This document shows, piece after piece, positions 1 through 8,072 of a stretch of 64,000 bases of DNA. Each line of letters opens with the position of its first letter. The first letter of the stretch is position 1. The stretch spans positions 24,539 through 88,538 of the forward strand of contig CAMYMC010000043.1 of the NCBI GenBank assembly GCA_947259365.1. The letters run 5' to 3'. The DNA is from an uncultured Acidimicrobiaceae bacterium (GTDB lineage: Bacteria; Actinomycetota; Acidimicrobiia; Spongiisociales; UBA5794). Made by a program: the position numbers and the translations under genes. Below the pieces are notes generated by a model. That model ran no database searches and was not told the origin of the DNA. It saw nothing but the letters and a program-made list of their open reading frames with translations.

Positions 1-2
1 GT

Positions 3-509
3 TTCGCCACGATCGCGACCCTGGCGCTCTTCGCCCTCGCCTTCTGGGAAGCACCCGACGCGGTGGTGCTCGTGCCCGTGGTCGCCCTCATCGGCGCGGT
101 GACGACGGCGTTCGACGCCTCGTACCTCGTCTTCGCCAGGCAGTACGCGGCCCGGCTCGAGGACGAGCTCAACCGCGCCGTGGGCCGCACCGTCCTCGTC
201 GGCGCCGAGCTCGAGGCCGCCTACCTGTTCCCGCTCGACGAGCGCAAGATCGTCACCGCCCGCTTCGGTAGGGACTTCACGTGGTTCGGTTTCGCCACGC
301 TCTTCTACACCGGGGTGGGCGCAACGGCGTTCGTGTTCGGCCTCGTGCTCGCGATGCATCGCCTCGCCGATCATGGTGGCGGCTGGCTCGCCGCGTACCT
401 CGCCGTTCTTGCCGCCGCGACCGTCGCCGCACTCGCAGTGGGGTTGTGGTGGTTCACCGGCGGCGAGGGTGAGCGACGACTCCGCGCCGTGCTCGACGCC
501 GCGTTCTGA
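3..509 (+). CDS. Hypothetical multi-pass membrane protein (5' end outside window)
   Basis: The reading frame is open to the left edge, so the gene is probably truncated by the window; the first internal start is the GTG at 63. The visible product (about 168 residues) has two hydrophobic stretches at the N-terminal end, a soluble charged loop of about 60 residues, and two more hydrophobic helices before a short charged tail. The helix-loop-helix layout fits an integral membrane protein with one cytoplasmic loop. I do not recognise a family and no catalytic motif is apparent. Downstream lies a region of decayed genes, so there is no operon partner to suggest a role. Confidence 0.6.
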   Translation, partial: FATIATLALFALAFWEAPDAVVLVPVVALIGAVTTAFDASYLVFARQYAARLEDELNRAVGRTVLVGAELEAAYLFPLDERKIVTARFGRDFTWFGFATLFYTGVGATAFVFGLVLAMHRLADHGGGWLAAYLAVLAAATVAALAVGLWWFTGGEGERRLRAVLDAAF

Positions 510-532
510 GCAGCAGCGAAACAACCGTGTGA

Positions 533-837
533 TCAGGGTGCGTGTCTGGACCGGTACTCCGCCAGAGCAGGTGGCTCTCCAGACCGTCGGCGGCGGTGGT
601 CGGCAGCGGCGCCCCGTCGCGCACCGCGGCGACGAACGCTTCGATGAGCCCCCGATCCCCTCCCCCATGACCCCCCGACGCAGTGCCCACCACCACCGCG
701 TCGACCTCACCGGTGGCGTGGTCGACGACCCCGATCTCGGAGGGGGTCCCGCACCGGGCCCGCAGCGTGCCTCGGTCCCGTCGGAGCGCATCGTGCGGCT
801 CTCCTCGTGGGAGTGACCGACCATTGCCAGCACGTTG
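533..837 (-). pseudogene. 3' remnant of a Gfo/Idh/MocA-family oxidoreductase
   Basis: On the minus strand this stretch encodes pieces of the C-terminal half of a Gfo/Idh/MocA sugar oxidoreductase. The pieces are a VLAMVGHSHEESRTMR-like segment, then RGTLRARCGTPSEIG, then GHGGGDRGLIEAFVAAVRDG and the ESHL segment, ending LAEYRSRHAP and a stop at 535-533. They lie in different frames, so at least two frameshifts are needed (near 775-790 and near 575). The NAD-binding N-terminal half is missing. The homology stops at about 838, exactly where a second gene remnant on the other strand begins. This is a decayed fragment, not a functional gene. Confidence 0.6.
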
Positions 838-1023
838 GGGTCGACGATCTGGGACCGGCTCGAGCGGCTGGCGCCTTCGGTGCGGGGGGAACTCGAACTC
901 ACCGAGGCGATCGCGGCGCTCATCGAAGACGGGTGTCGCGTCGTCGCCGCCGACGTGCTGGGACCGTGGTTCGACATCGGGACGCCGGAGAGCCTCGCCG
1001 CCGCGAACAGCGTCTACGGATGA
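838..1023 (+). pseudogene. 3' remnant of a sugar nucleotidyltransferase
   Basis: The frame reads IWDRLERLAPSVRGELELTE, then a short helix and GPWFDIGTPESLAAAN to a TGA at 1021-1023. This is the usual C-terminal end of glucose-1-phosphate thymidylyl/uridylyl-type nucleotidyltransferases (the GE-x-x-LTEAI and W-x-D-I-GTPE-x-L blocks). About three quarters of a normal protein, including the nucleotide-binding N-terminus, is absent. A stop lies just upstream at 814-816 and there is no credible start or ribosome site. It abuts an oxidoreductase remnant on the opposite strand, which suggests one rearrangement truncated both genes. Confidence 0.6.
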
Positions 1024-1072
1024 GCACCGTCGCCGTCGGGTACGGTGACACCGGGCGAGTTGGAGGAGCGAC

Positions 1073-1465
1073 ATGAACCCCGAATTCGACGCAGTCGGGA
1101 TCGTCGTCGAGGAGATGGCGCGGTCGCTCTCGTTCTACAGGGCCCTCGGTCTCGAGATCCCTTCCGAGGCCGACCGGGAACCGCACGTCGAGGTGGCGTT
1201 GCCGACAGGGCTACGCCTCATGTTCGACACGGTCGAGCTGATGCGTGGCTTCGACGCCGGGTACGTCTCGTCTGCGGGGAGGGGAGGCATTTCGCTCGCC
1301 TTCCGCTGCGACTCGGTCACCGACGTCGACCGCCTCCACAACGAACTCGTCGCGGCCGGCTATCGCTCGCACCTCGCCCCGTTCGACGCGTTCTGGGGTC
1401 AGCGGTATGCAACGATCGACGACCCGGACGGCAACCCGGTCGACCTCTTCGCCCCGCTCAGTTAG
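1073..1465 (+). CDS. VOC (glyoxalase/bleomycin-resistance) family protein
   Basis: A 130-residue single-module VOC protein. It starts FDAVGIVVEEMARSLSFYRAL, the typical first beta-alpha-beta unit, and ends ATIDDPDGNPVDLFAP, the family's DPDGN-x-x-x-L/F signature. The ATG is preceded by TTGGAGGAGC, a strong ribosome site. VOC proteins of this size act as dimers on small substrates (isomerases, dioxygenases or antibiotic-binding proteins). The metal-binding His normally near the N-terminus appears to be Asp-Ala-Val here, so catalysis is uncertain. No neighbour indicates a substrate. Confidence 0.85.
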   Translation: MNPEFDAVGIVVEEMARSLSFYRALGLEIPSEADREPHVEVALPTGLRLMFDTVELMRGFDAGYVSSAGRGGISLAFRCDSVTDVDRLHNELVAAGYRSHLAPFDAFWGQRYATIDDPDGNPVDLFAPLS

Positions 1466-1615
1466 CCCGCTCGGGTCGCGCTCGACTGGCGCTGGCCGCC
1501 GATCCGCCTAGCATCTCGGCCGGCACCCGGCTCGGGTGCTGCTACCGCCCCGACACGATCCTGCTCCTGCGCGCCCGGGGTCCCGGTGCGCAGACCCCAG
1601 AGGATTCCCACCACC

Positions 1616-2182
1616 ATGCCAACCATCTCGATTCGGCTCGTCGCTGCCGTCATCGTCGCCGTCGTCGGTCTCCCCTCTGCCCCGATACCGCAGGCCCTCC
1701 ATGAGGCGGCCGACAGCCTCGTTGCGCCGCCTTCCGAAGCCGGACCCGGCGAGGCGCCGCTCGGCGACCTCGTCGCGGCCGTGCCGGGCGATGGTGGAGC
1801 CGGCGACCTGCGGGGAGCCGCACTCGGCGAATCGCCCCCGCTTGCCCCGGGCCGAGCCGGGACTCCATCCAGAGAGTTCGCTGCCGACGTAGAGCGCTGG
1901 CGGTCCCTCGTCGCCTTGCACTTCCCCGACGGGTGGACCGATTGGGCGCTGCGGATCATCGCGTGCGAATCCGGCGGGAACCCCGCGGCGAAGAACCGCC
2001 GCTCGTCCGCCACCGGCCTCTTCCAGTTCCTCCGCTCGACGTGGAACTGGGTCTCGGAGGAGACGGGAGCCCCGCGATTCCGCGACGGCGGCCCGCAGCG
2101 GCCGTGGTGGAACGTCCGCAACGCGGCGTGGCTCCTCGACAACGGCGGGCCGGGCCACTGGGAGTGCCGCGCCCGGCGGTGA
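1616..2182 (+). CDS. Secreted lysozyme-like (transglycosylase SLT-type) protein
   Basis: The product is about 188 residues. An N-terminal hydrophobic segment (SIRLVAAVIVAVVGLPSAP) looks like a signal peptide. A Pro/Ala/Gly-rich low-complexity linker of about 70 residues follows, then a C-terminal lysozyme-fold domain: WALRIIACESGGNPAAKN with the catalytic Glu in CESGGN, then SATGLFQFLRSTW and WWNVRNAAWLLDNGGPGHWEC. This is the resuscitation-promoting-factor/SLT arrangement known from actinobacteria and is expected to cleave peptidoglycan outside the cell. I chose the ATG at 1616 because the signal peptide begins there. A TAGCAT -10-like box lies at 1509-1514. The gene runs tail-to-tail into the next one. 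Confidence 0.8.
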   Translation: MPTISIRLVAAVIVAVVGLPSAPIPQALHEAADSLVAPPSEAGPGEAPLGDLVAAVPGDGGAGDLRGAALGESPPLAPGRAGTPSREFAADVERWRSLVALHFPDGWTDWALRIIACESGGNPAAKNRRSSATGLFQFLRSTWNWVSEETGAPRFRDGGPQRPWWNVRNAAWLLDNGGPGHWECRARR

Positions 2183-2184
2183 CG

Positions 2185-2967
2185 TCAGCCGCCGCCGCGG
2201 AGCCTTTCGAGATACGCCTTCGCCGACGCTCGACCCTCAGGGTCGCCGAGCGCCGCCACGAGCCCGTCGGCGTCAGACCAGCTTCGCATCGTTCCGACCA
2301 TCTGGGCGGTGACCGCGTTGACGTGCCGCTTCGTCGCCACGAGCGCCGCCCTCGGTTTCGTGAGCAACTCGGCCACCATGGACTCGACGGCCTCGTCGAG
2401 GTCCTCCGGTGCCACCACGCGGTTGAGGAACCCGGCCTCGAGCGCTTCGGCCGCGCCGAACGGCCGGCATGTCAGGACGAGCTCTTTGGTGCGGGCCGGG
2501 CCGATTTCGCGCACCAGACGCGGGATACCCCCCCAGGCGAGGGGGATCCCGAGAGCCACCTCGGGTATCGAGAAGCGGATGTCGGCTGCCGCGACCCGGA
2601 GGTCGCATGCTGCCGCGACCACGACCCCACCCCCGACGCAGTGCCCCTGGAGGCGGGCGATGGTGACCGCCGGGATGTCCTCGATCGCCTCGGCCATCCG
2701 CCGCCCGGCGTCGGCGGCGGCATGGTCGAGCCCCGGCGCGCCCTCGGCGAATGCGGCGACGTCGGCGCCGGCGCTGAAAGCGCGACCCTCGCCGCGCACC
2801 ACGACCACCTTGAGGTCGGACACGGTGCAGAGCCATCGCGCCGCATCTGCGAGCTCACCCAAGGTCGTGAAACCCAGAGGGTTCAGTTTCGCCGGCCGGG
2901 CAAGCACGAGCTCACCGCGGGAACCGGCGGCGGTGACGGTGATCGTTTCATAGTCCGGCGCCGTCAC
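2185..2967 (-). CDS. Enoyl-CoA hydratase/isomerase family protein
   Basis: A 260-residue crotonase-fold protein. It has FSAGADVAAFAE (acyl-CoA site and first oxyanion-hole segment), LQGHCVGGGVVVAAACDLR (second oxyanion-hole segment), then FSIPEVALGIPLAWGGIPRLVREIG and AEALEAGFLNRVV. A Glu-rich catalytic position is not clear: the region reads IPEVALGIP, consistent with one hydratase-type Glu. The GTG at 2967 is chosen because AGGAGAAGG lies just upstream; the longer open frame upstream has no family similarity. It probably acts in fatty-acid or aromatic acyl-CoA beta-oxidation. It stands alone, so its substrate is unknown. Confidence 0.85.
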   Translation of the reverse strand: MTAPDYETITVTAAGSRGELVLARPAKLNPLGFTTLGELADAARWLCTVSDLKVVVVRGEGRAFSAGADVAAFAEGAPGLDHAAADAGRRMAEAIEDIPAVTIARLQGHCVGGGVVVAAACDLRVAAADIRFSIPEVALGIPLAWGGIPRLVREIGPARTKELVLTCRPFGAAEALEAGFLNRVVAPEDLDEAVESMVAELLTKPRAALVATKRHVNAVTAQMVGTMRSWSDADGLVAALGDPEGRASAKAYLERLRGGG

Positions 2968-3115
2968 ACCCTTCTCCTGGTTGCTGATGGAGTCGAACCT
3001 ACCGAAGTCAGAAAGGTCGGGTCGGCCCCGGGTCCGGGGACCCCGGGGGACCTTCTCCCCTGGCCCGACGGCCGGCGACGCGTACGCTTTGTGGTGACGA
3101 CGTCGAGGAGGTCCG

Positions 3116-3358
3116 GTGGAAAAGGACATCAACCTGTCGATCCACGTCACCGAGGACGATACGGACACGGTTGCGACGACGGTGCTCGACTTGCGCGGCG
3201 ACCACTTCGAGGCCGAAGGGTCGGCGCGGCGGAACCCCGCCGACCCACCGACACCGGTCATCGGGGAAGAGCTCGCGATCGCACGAGCGCTCGCCAAGCT
3301 CCAGCATCAGATCATGGAGGCAGCTCGGGCGAAGATCGAGGAGTTCCTCGTCGTCTGA
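3116..3358 (+). CDS. DUF1876 (dsRBD-like) small protein
   Basis: An 80-residue protein matching the actinobacterial DUF1876 pattern. A beta strand (INLSIHVTEDD) is followed by TTVLDLRGDHFEAEGSARRN and the family signature NPADPPTPVIGEELAIARAL, with a C-terminal helix. The fold is thought to resemble a double-stranded-RNA-binding domain, but the function is unknown. The GTG start has GAGGAGG four bases upstream. It is monocistronic here. Confidence 0.8.
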   Translation: MEKDINLSIHVTEDDTDTVATTVLDLRGDHFEAEGSARRNPADPPTPVIGEELAIARALAKLQHQIMEAARAKIEEFLVV

Positions 3359-3439
3359 GCCCGGTCTCAGGAATGGTGCCCACGACGGCGGCGATGCCGC
3401 GGCGTCCCGACCCGCACACCCGGCCCGGCGCTCGCCTCC

Positions 3440-4474
3440 TCACCAACCGGGCCGCGGCCCTGAGCCGGGCGGCGTCGTCGAGGCGCGAACGACGAGGGTT
3501 GGCGGCAGGCTGACGCTCTCCACCGGACCGGAGCCGTCCGTCGACGCGATCGCCATCCGGCCCGCCGCTTCCCCGACCTCGCGGCTCGGGTAGCTGACGC
3601 TCGTCAGTGGAGGCGCGGTCCGGGCGAGGATCTCGGTGTCGTTGTACCCGATGACGGAGACGTCCTCAGGACAGCGGAGCCCGGCCTCCTCGAGCGCGGC
3701 GAGGGCGCCGAGCGCCATGAGGTCGTTGTGCGGGAACACCGCCGTGGGCAACCCGTCGTCGGAAGCGAGGAGCCGGTGCATGAGGCGCCGTCCTTCCGCG
3801 CCGACAGGGCGATCGGCCGTTCCGGCCACCGGGACCTCGACGACGCCGGCGCGGGTACACCTGGCGCTGAACCCTTCGGCGCGCTGGGCGAAGTTCGCCA
3901 CGTCGAGCGGGCCGCGGAGCTGGGCGACCCGGACGTGGCCCAGCTCGACGAGATGGGCGGCAGCGAGCTCGGCGCCGCTCAGGTCATCGTGGAGGGCCTG
4001 GGGCAGCGGCGAGCCGGGAAGCGCCCGCGCCGCGATGACGACCGGGGTGTGCCGGGCGGCGTCCTCGAGCATCTCCCGATCCGCCGTGCGGGCCGCCGTC
4101 GTGATGATCGCGTCCACCCGCCGGCTCAGCATGTGATCGAGAATCCGCTCGAAGCGAGCGTGATCGTCCTGGGTCTCCGCAATGAACGGAAGCGAGCGAA
4201 CGGCCTCGAGGGCCGCCGCGATACCGTGAAGGAGCGGCGTCACGAACGGGTTCCCCAGGTCGGCGGCGACGACACCCACCGTTGCGGTTCTCCCCCGCTT
4301 CAACCCCCGGGCCCCGAGGTGCGGCCGGTACCCGAGCCGGGCGGCTGCAGCGACGATGCGCCGGCGCGTCGCCTCGCTGACGAGGTCCTCCTTGGCGGGA
4401 TCGAGGGCCCGCGACGCCGTGGACGGATGGACTCCGGCCGCCGCCGCCACGTCGTGGAGGGTCACGCCGGGCAC
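3440..4474 (-). CDS. LacI-family transcriptional regulator
   Basis: A 344-residue LacI/GalR regulator. It has an N-terminal helix-turn-helix (VTLHDVAAAAGVHPSTASRAL, residues about 4-24), a hinge helix region (GYRPHLGARGLKRGRT), and a periplasmic-binding-protein-like effector domain with TVGVVAADLGNPF, the GHVRVAQLRG strand and DVSVIGYNDTEILA near the end. The GTG start has GAGGAG just upstream. It is the last gene of a leftward cluster with the M24 protein and E1 alpha/beta (76 bases after E1 beta). A LacI-type palindrome overlaps the promoter of that cluster (7907-7920), so it probably represses its own operon until a substrate-derived effector binds. The effector is unknown. Confidence 0.92.
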   Translation of the reverse strand: MPGVTLHDVAAAAGVHPSTASRALDPAKEDLVSEATRRRIVAAAARLGYRPHLGARGLKRGRTATVGVVAADLGNPFVTPLLHGIAAALEAVRSLPFIAETQDDHARFERILDHMLSRRVDAIITTAARTADREMLEDAARHTPVVIAARALPGSPLPQALHDDLSGAELAAAHLVELGHVRVAQLRGPLDVANFAQRAEGFSARCTRAGVVEVPVAGTADRPVGAEGRRLMHRLLASDDGLPTAVFPHNDLMALGALAALEEAGLRCPEDVSVIGYNDTEILARTAPPLTSVSYPSREVGEAAGRMAIASTDGSGPVESVSLPPTLVVRASTTPPGSGPRPGW

Positions 4475-4550
4475 GGAAGCTCCTCACGGGCTCCGGGGGC
4501 GAGGGCGACGCCGCGATTCCGCCGCTCATTCCCAGCCACGTGCCCCGTCC

Positions 4551-5525
4551 TCACCCGAGCGATCCGGCGACGGTCGCCGCGATCCGGTCGACCGATGGGA
4601 TGGCGAGATCTTCGAGCGCCTCGGCCGCAGGGAGCGGGACGTGGGGCGTCGTGATCCGCACGACCGGCCCATCGAGGTCCCAGAACGCCTCGTCGGCGAC
4701 GATCGACGCCACCTCCGCACCCCATCCACACAGACGCGGGTTCTCTTCGACGGTGAACAGCCTCCCGGTCTTGGCGACCGAGCCGAGGATCGTCGATGTG
4801 TCGAGCGGGACGAGCGAGCGCACGTCGATGACCTCGGCGTCGATGCCGTCGGCGGCGAGGCGTTCGGCGGCCTCGAGCGCCCGGGGAACCATCAGCGCCA
4901 GCGCCGCGATCGTGCAGTCGGTGCCGGGGCGGCGCACCACCGCCGTCCCGAGCCGGTCGACGTGCTCGGCGTCTGGCACCTCGCCTTTGACGGCGAAGAG
5001 CGACTTGTGCTCGAAGAACACAACCGGATCCGGATCGCGGATCGCGGCGGCCATCAGCCCGATCACATCCGCCGGCGTCGACGGGGCCACCACCTTGAGA
5101 CCGGGGATCATCATCGTCCAGTTCTCGACACTCTGGGAGTGCTGGGCGCCGAAGCGAGAGCCTCCGCCGTTGGCCGTGCGAACCACGACCGGCACCGTCA
5201 CCTGGCCGGCGGTCATGTAGCTCGCTTTCGCCATCTCGTTGGCAAGGAGGTCGAAGCACACGGCGAGGAAGTCGGAGAACATGATCTCGGCGATGACCGG
5301 GATGCCCGTCATCGCCGCGCCCATCGCGGCGCCGAGGATCGCCTGTTCGGAGATGGGCGTGTCGCGCACCCGGTCCGCTCCGAACTCGTCGAGAAGGCCC
5401 ACCGTCGTCTTGAAGACACCGCCGGCACCGGCGATGTCCTCACCGAGCATCACCAGCCGGGGGTCGCGTCGCATCTCCTGGGCGATGCCGGCCGCGACGG
5501 CGTCGCGATAGCTCAGTTCCGCCAT
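4551..5525 (-). CDS. 2-oxoacid dehydrogenase E1 component, beta subunit
   Basis: A 324-residue transketolase-type beta subunit of the pyruvate/acetoin/branched-chain 2-oxoacid dehydrogenase class. Visible family blocks are the start (SYRDAVAAGIAQEMRRDPRL), VMLGEDIAGAGGVFKTT (a conserved Glu of the cofactor site), the DTPISEQAILGAAMGAA segment, and a C-terminal swivel domain with GRLFTVEEN and GWGAEVASIVADEAF. With the alpha subunit it should decarboxylate a 2-oxoacid on thiamine diphosphate. Its start overlaps the alpha gene by 13 bases, so the two are translationally coupled. No E2 or E3 gene is in the window; either they are elsewhere or the product acts with a shared E2/E3. Confidence 0.93.
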   Translation of the reverse strand: MAELSYRDAVAAGIAQEMRRDPRLVMLGEDIAGAGGVFKTTVGLLDEFGADRVRDTPISEQAILGAAMGAAMTGIPVIAEIMFSDFLAVCFDLLANEMAKASYMTAGQVTVPVVVRTANGGGSRFGAQHSQSVENWTMMIPGLKVVAPSTPADVIGLMAAAIRDPDPVVFFEHKSLFAVKGEVPDAEHVDRLGTAVVRRPGTDCTIAALALMVPRALEAAERLAADGIDAEVIDVRSLVPLDTSTILGSVAKTGRLFTVEENPRLCGWGAEVASIVADEAFWDLDGPVVRITTPHVPLPAAEALEDLAIPSVDRIAATVAGSLG

Positions 5526-6595
5526 TCCCAGCCTCCGTCCGCCCAGACGTCGGCGTACACCGCATCCGGGTGAGGCGGCACTCCGGCCTTGGCCGCCTCG
5601 GTCGCCTCGTCCACAGCCTGCGCCACGTCGCGCGAGATCTCGACGAGCTCGCCCTCGTCGACCCCGACCCGGAGCATGCGCCGGTGGTAGGCGGGGATCG
5701 GGTCGCGCTCGAGCCAGGCCTCGACCTCGTCGGCCGGTCGGTACTTGCCGGGGTCTGCCCTCGAGTGCCCGCCGTGGCGGTACGTCACCGCCTCAACGAG
5801 CGACGGGCCTCCACCGGAGCGGGCCCGCTGAATGACCCGGGACGCCGTCAGGTAGACCGCATCGGCGTCGTTGCCGTCGATGAGGATCCTCTCGAGGCCG
5901 TACGCCGCAGCCCGATCGGCAGCGGGGTGGGGCACCGAGGTGGTGAGGTCGATCGGCGTGTACTCCATGTAGAGGTTGTTCTCGCAGACGAAGACCACCG
6001 GCAGCTCCCAGACGGCGGCCATGTTGAGAGCCTCGTGGAAGGCTCCGATGTTGGTCGTCCCATCCCCGAAGAAGCAGACCGCCACTTGATCGGTGCCCCG
6101 CATCTGCGCCGACCACGCCGCTCCATTGGCGATGCACAGATGGGCGCCGATGATCGCATACGAGCCCATCATCCCGTGCTCGACGCTCGTCAGGTGCATG
6201 GAGCCGCCCTTGCCGCCGAGGAGTCCGTTCTCCTTGCCCAGCAGCTCCGCCATGACGGCCTCCATCGCCGCACCGCGGGCGAGGGTGTGGGCGTGGCCCC
6301 GGTAGGTGGCGAACGTGTAGTCGTCGGGACGCATCGCGCCGGCGAAGCCGGCGGCAACCGCCTCCATCCCCAGCGAGAGGTGGCTCGTCCCCTTGACGAG
6401 GTTCTGCATGAAGAGGTCGTAGGCGCGTTTTTCGAACTGGCGGAGGACCTGCTGGGTGCGATAGAGCCCCAGCCGGACCTCCCGCGGGATCTCGGCCTCG
6501 TCGAGGCGGTCGTCGATCGGGTCGGGGAGTCGGGGCGGCCGGGCCGCGTAGTCGAAGAGGCCCTCGTCTCGCCCGGGCGGAGCCTCAGTACTCAT
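5513..6595 (-). CDS. 2-oxoacid dehydrogenase E1 component, alpha subunit
   Basis: A 360-residue thiamine-diphosphate-dependent E1 alpha. It has the GDGTTNIGAFHEALNMAA stretch (GDG...N thiamine-diphosphate/Mg motif), FVCENNLYMEYTP, and the RHGGHSRADPGKYR phosphorylation-loop-like segment near residue 280. Length and order match acetoin- or branched-chain-type E1 alpha. It lies between the M24 protein (11-base overlap) and E1 beta (13-base overlap), which makes this a tight operon. The substrate cannot be read from sequence: acetoin, pyruvate and branched-chain 2-oxoacids are all possible. Confidence 0.93.
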   Translation of the reverse strand: MSTEAPPGRDEGLFDYAARPPRLPDPIDDRLDEAEIPREVRLGLYRTQQVLRQFEKRAYDLFMQNLVKGTSHLSLGMEAVAAGFAGAMRPDDYTFATYRGHAHTLARGAAMEAVMAELLGKENGLLGGKGGSMHLTSVEHGMMGSYAIIGAHLCIANGAAWSAQMRGTDQVAVCFFGDGTTNIGAFHEALNMAAVWELPVVFVCENNLYMEYTPIDLTTSVPHPAADRAAAYGLERILIDGNDADAVYLTASRVIQRARSGGGPSLVEAVTYRHGGHSRADPGKYRPADEVEAWLERDPIPAYHRRMLRVGVDEGELVEISRDVAQAVDEATEAAKAGVPPHPDAVYADVWADGGWEWRN

Positions 6596-7838
6596 TGGCG
6601 ACCATCAGCTCCTCACACGGGAAGAGCGTGATGATCTTCGGGCCCTCCGCCGTGCAGACCACCTCTTCTTCGATCCGGGCCGCCGACCGACCATCGCCTG
6701 CCGGTGCGTACGTCTCGAGGGCGAAGACCATGCCCTCCTTCAGCTCGATCGGGTTGTCGAGGGAGTTGAGACGGCTGATGATCGGCCGCTCGTGGAGGCC
6801 GACACCGACCCCGTGGCCGAATTGCAGCCCGAACGCCTCCATCTCGGTCTCGAACCCGAATTCGTGCGCTTCCGGCCATACGCGGGCGATCATGTCCGTC
6901 GTGTTGCCCGGCTTCACGAGCTCGATGGCGGCGTCCATCCACTCTCGCGACTGCTTGAAGGCGTCGCGCTGGGCCTGGGTGGCACGACCGACCCCGAACG
7001 TGCGGTAGTAGCACGTCCGGTATCCGTTGTAGACGTGGATGATGTCGAAGTAGGCCTGATCTCCCGGTCGAATGAGACGGTCCGAGAAGACATGGGGGTG
7101 CGGCGAGCAGCGCTCGCCGGCGATGGAGTTGATCGCCTCGACGAACTCGGACCCCATCTCGAAGAGTCGGGCATGGGCGAGGGCGACGACGTCGCTCTCC
7201 CGGATCCCGGGCTTCAGCGCCTCGAAGATGTCTTGGTAGACACCGTCGACCATGGCGCACGCCTGGGTGAGGAGCATGATCTCGTCGGGGCTCTTGATCT
7301 CACGCGCCTTCATCATCGCCTGCTGGCCGTCGACGACGTCGAGCCCTTGCGCCTGGAGGGCGAGGAACACCGAGGTCTCCGCCATGTCGACGCCGATGCG
7401 CTGGTCCACGAGACCCTCGGCCGCGAGCACCTCGCGGATCTCGGCGGCGGCCGCGGTGTGGAGACCGGACTCGGGTCCGATCGCCCCCTGGAGCCCCGTG
7501 TTGCCGCCACGCGAGTTCTCCTCGTTGAAGAACCGGGGGAGCTGGAGCCGGTGCGCCTTCGCCGCGGAGCCGAAATCCCAGATGCGGGGCTCGCCGCCAC
7601 GGGTGAGGAGGGCATAGCGCTCCCCCTTGTTGAACGCCCAGTAGCCGATGTGGGTGGAGGTCACGTACCGGATATTCGACGTCTCGAAGAGCAGGATCGC
7701 CCCCAGGTCTTCCTGGTCGAGCTGCTCTCGGACCCGGGCCAGCCGGTGCTCGCGCAGCCGGTCGAAGTCGACCCTGGCCTCCCAATCGACGCCCATGACA
7801 CCTGGGGCGGGGCTCGTCGCCACCGGAAACTCGCTCAC
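6585..7838 (-). CDS. M24 (Xaa-Pro peptidase/creatinase-fold) protein with altered metal site
   Basis: A 417-residue pita-bread-fold protein. It has a creatinase-like N-terminal domain (about residues 20-150) and an M24 domain. Aligned with the five classic metal ligands it shows D265 (AYFDIIH), C276 where the second Asp should be (GYRTCYYRT), H342 (FGHGVGVGLHERP), E375 (FALETYAP) and E390 (ARIEEEVV). The Asp-to-Cys change makes ordinary dinuclear aminopeptidase chemistry doubtful; creatinase-like C-N hydrolysis or a lyase role (as known for DddP in this superfamily) are alternatives. I prefer the GTG at 7838 because GGAGG lies eight bases upstream; a GTG at 7886 is possible. It is the first gene of the E1/LacI operon. 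Confidence 0.8.
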   Translation of the reverse strand: MSEFPVATSPAPGVMGVDWEARVDFDRLREHRLARVREQLDQEDLGAILLFETSNIRYVTSTHIGYWAFNKGERYALLTRGGEPRIWDFGSAAKAHRLQLPRFFNEENSRGGNTGLQGAIGPESGLHTAAAAEIREVLAAEGLVDQRIGVDMAETSVFLALQAQGLDVVDGQQAMMKAREIKSPDEIMLLTQACAMVDGVYQDIFEALKPGIRESDVVALAHARLFEMGSEFVEAINSIAGERCSPHPHVFSDRLIRPGDQAYFDIIHVYNGYRTCYYRTFGVGRATQAQRDAFKQSREWMDAAIELVKPGNTTDMIARVWPEAHEFGFETEMEAFGLQFGHGVGVGLHERPIISRLNSLDNPIELKEGMVFALETYAPAGDGRSAARIEEEVVCTAEGPKIITLFPCEELMVANEY

Positions 7839-7906
7839 GACATTCGCCTCCGTCGCGGATCTGGCCTCGGGGTGCCCGTCCTGCACGGCGTCGGGCGCCT
7901 CGGCAA

Positions 7907-7944
7907 TGCAAACGATTGAAACAGTTGCCCACCGGCGATGTCAA
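7907..7944 (-). promoter_or_regulatory. Promoter with overlapping LacI-type operator for the M24-E1-LacI operon
   Basis: On the minus strand a perfect TTGACA (-35, 7944-7939) is followed after 18 bases by TTCAAT (-10, 7920-7915). Overlapping the -10 is TGCAAACGATTGAA (plus strand, 7907-7920), which matches the LacI-family palindrome TGNAANCGNTTNCA at 13 of 14 specified or free positions. It is the only strong -35 seen upstream of the operon. The overlap predicts direct repression by the LacI-type regulator encoded as the operon's last gene. Confidence 0.6.
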
Positions 7945-8072
7945 GCGTGCCCGATCTGGTGCGAACGGCCGACGACTGTGTGTGGAGGCGAGCGTCCGAT
8001 GCCACGGAGAACCGATCCGCGGCGCGGTACGTAGTCCCGTCAGCACCTCCAACGTCCTTGGAGCCTCTGACC

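Noticed and set aside
2968..3297. N-terminal extension of the enoyl-CoA hydratase
   Set aside because: The open frame continues upstream but shows no family similarity, overlaps the DUF1876 gene, and the GTG at 2967 has a strong ribosome site.
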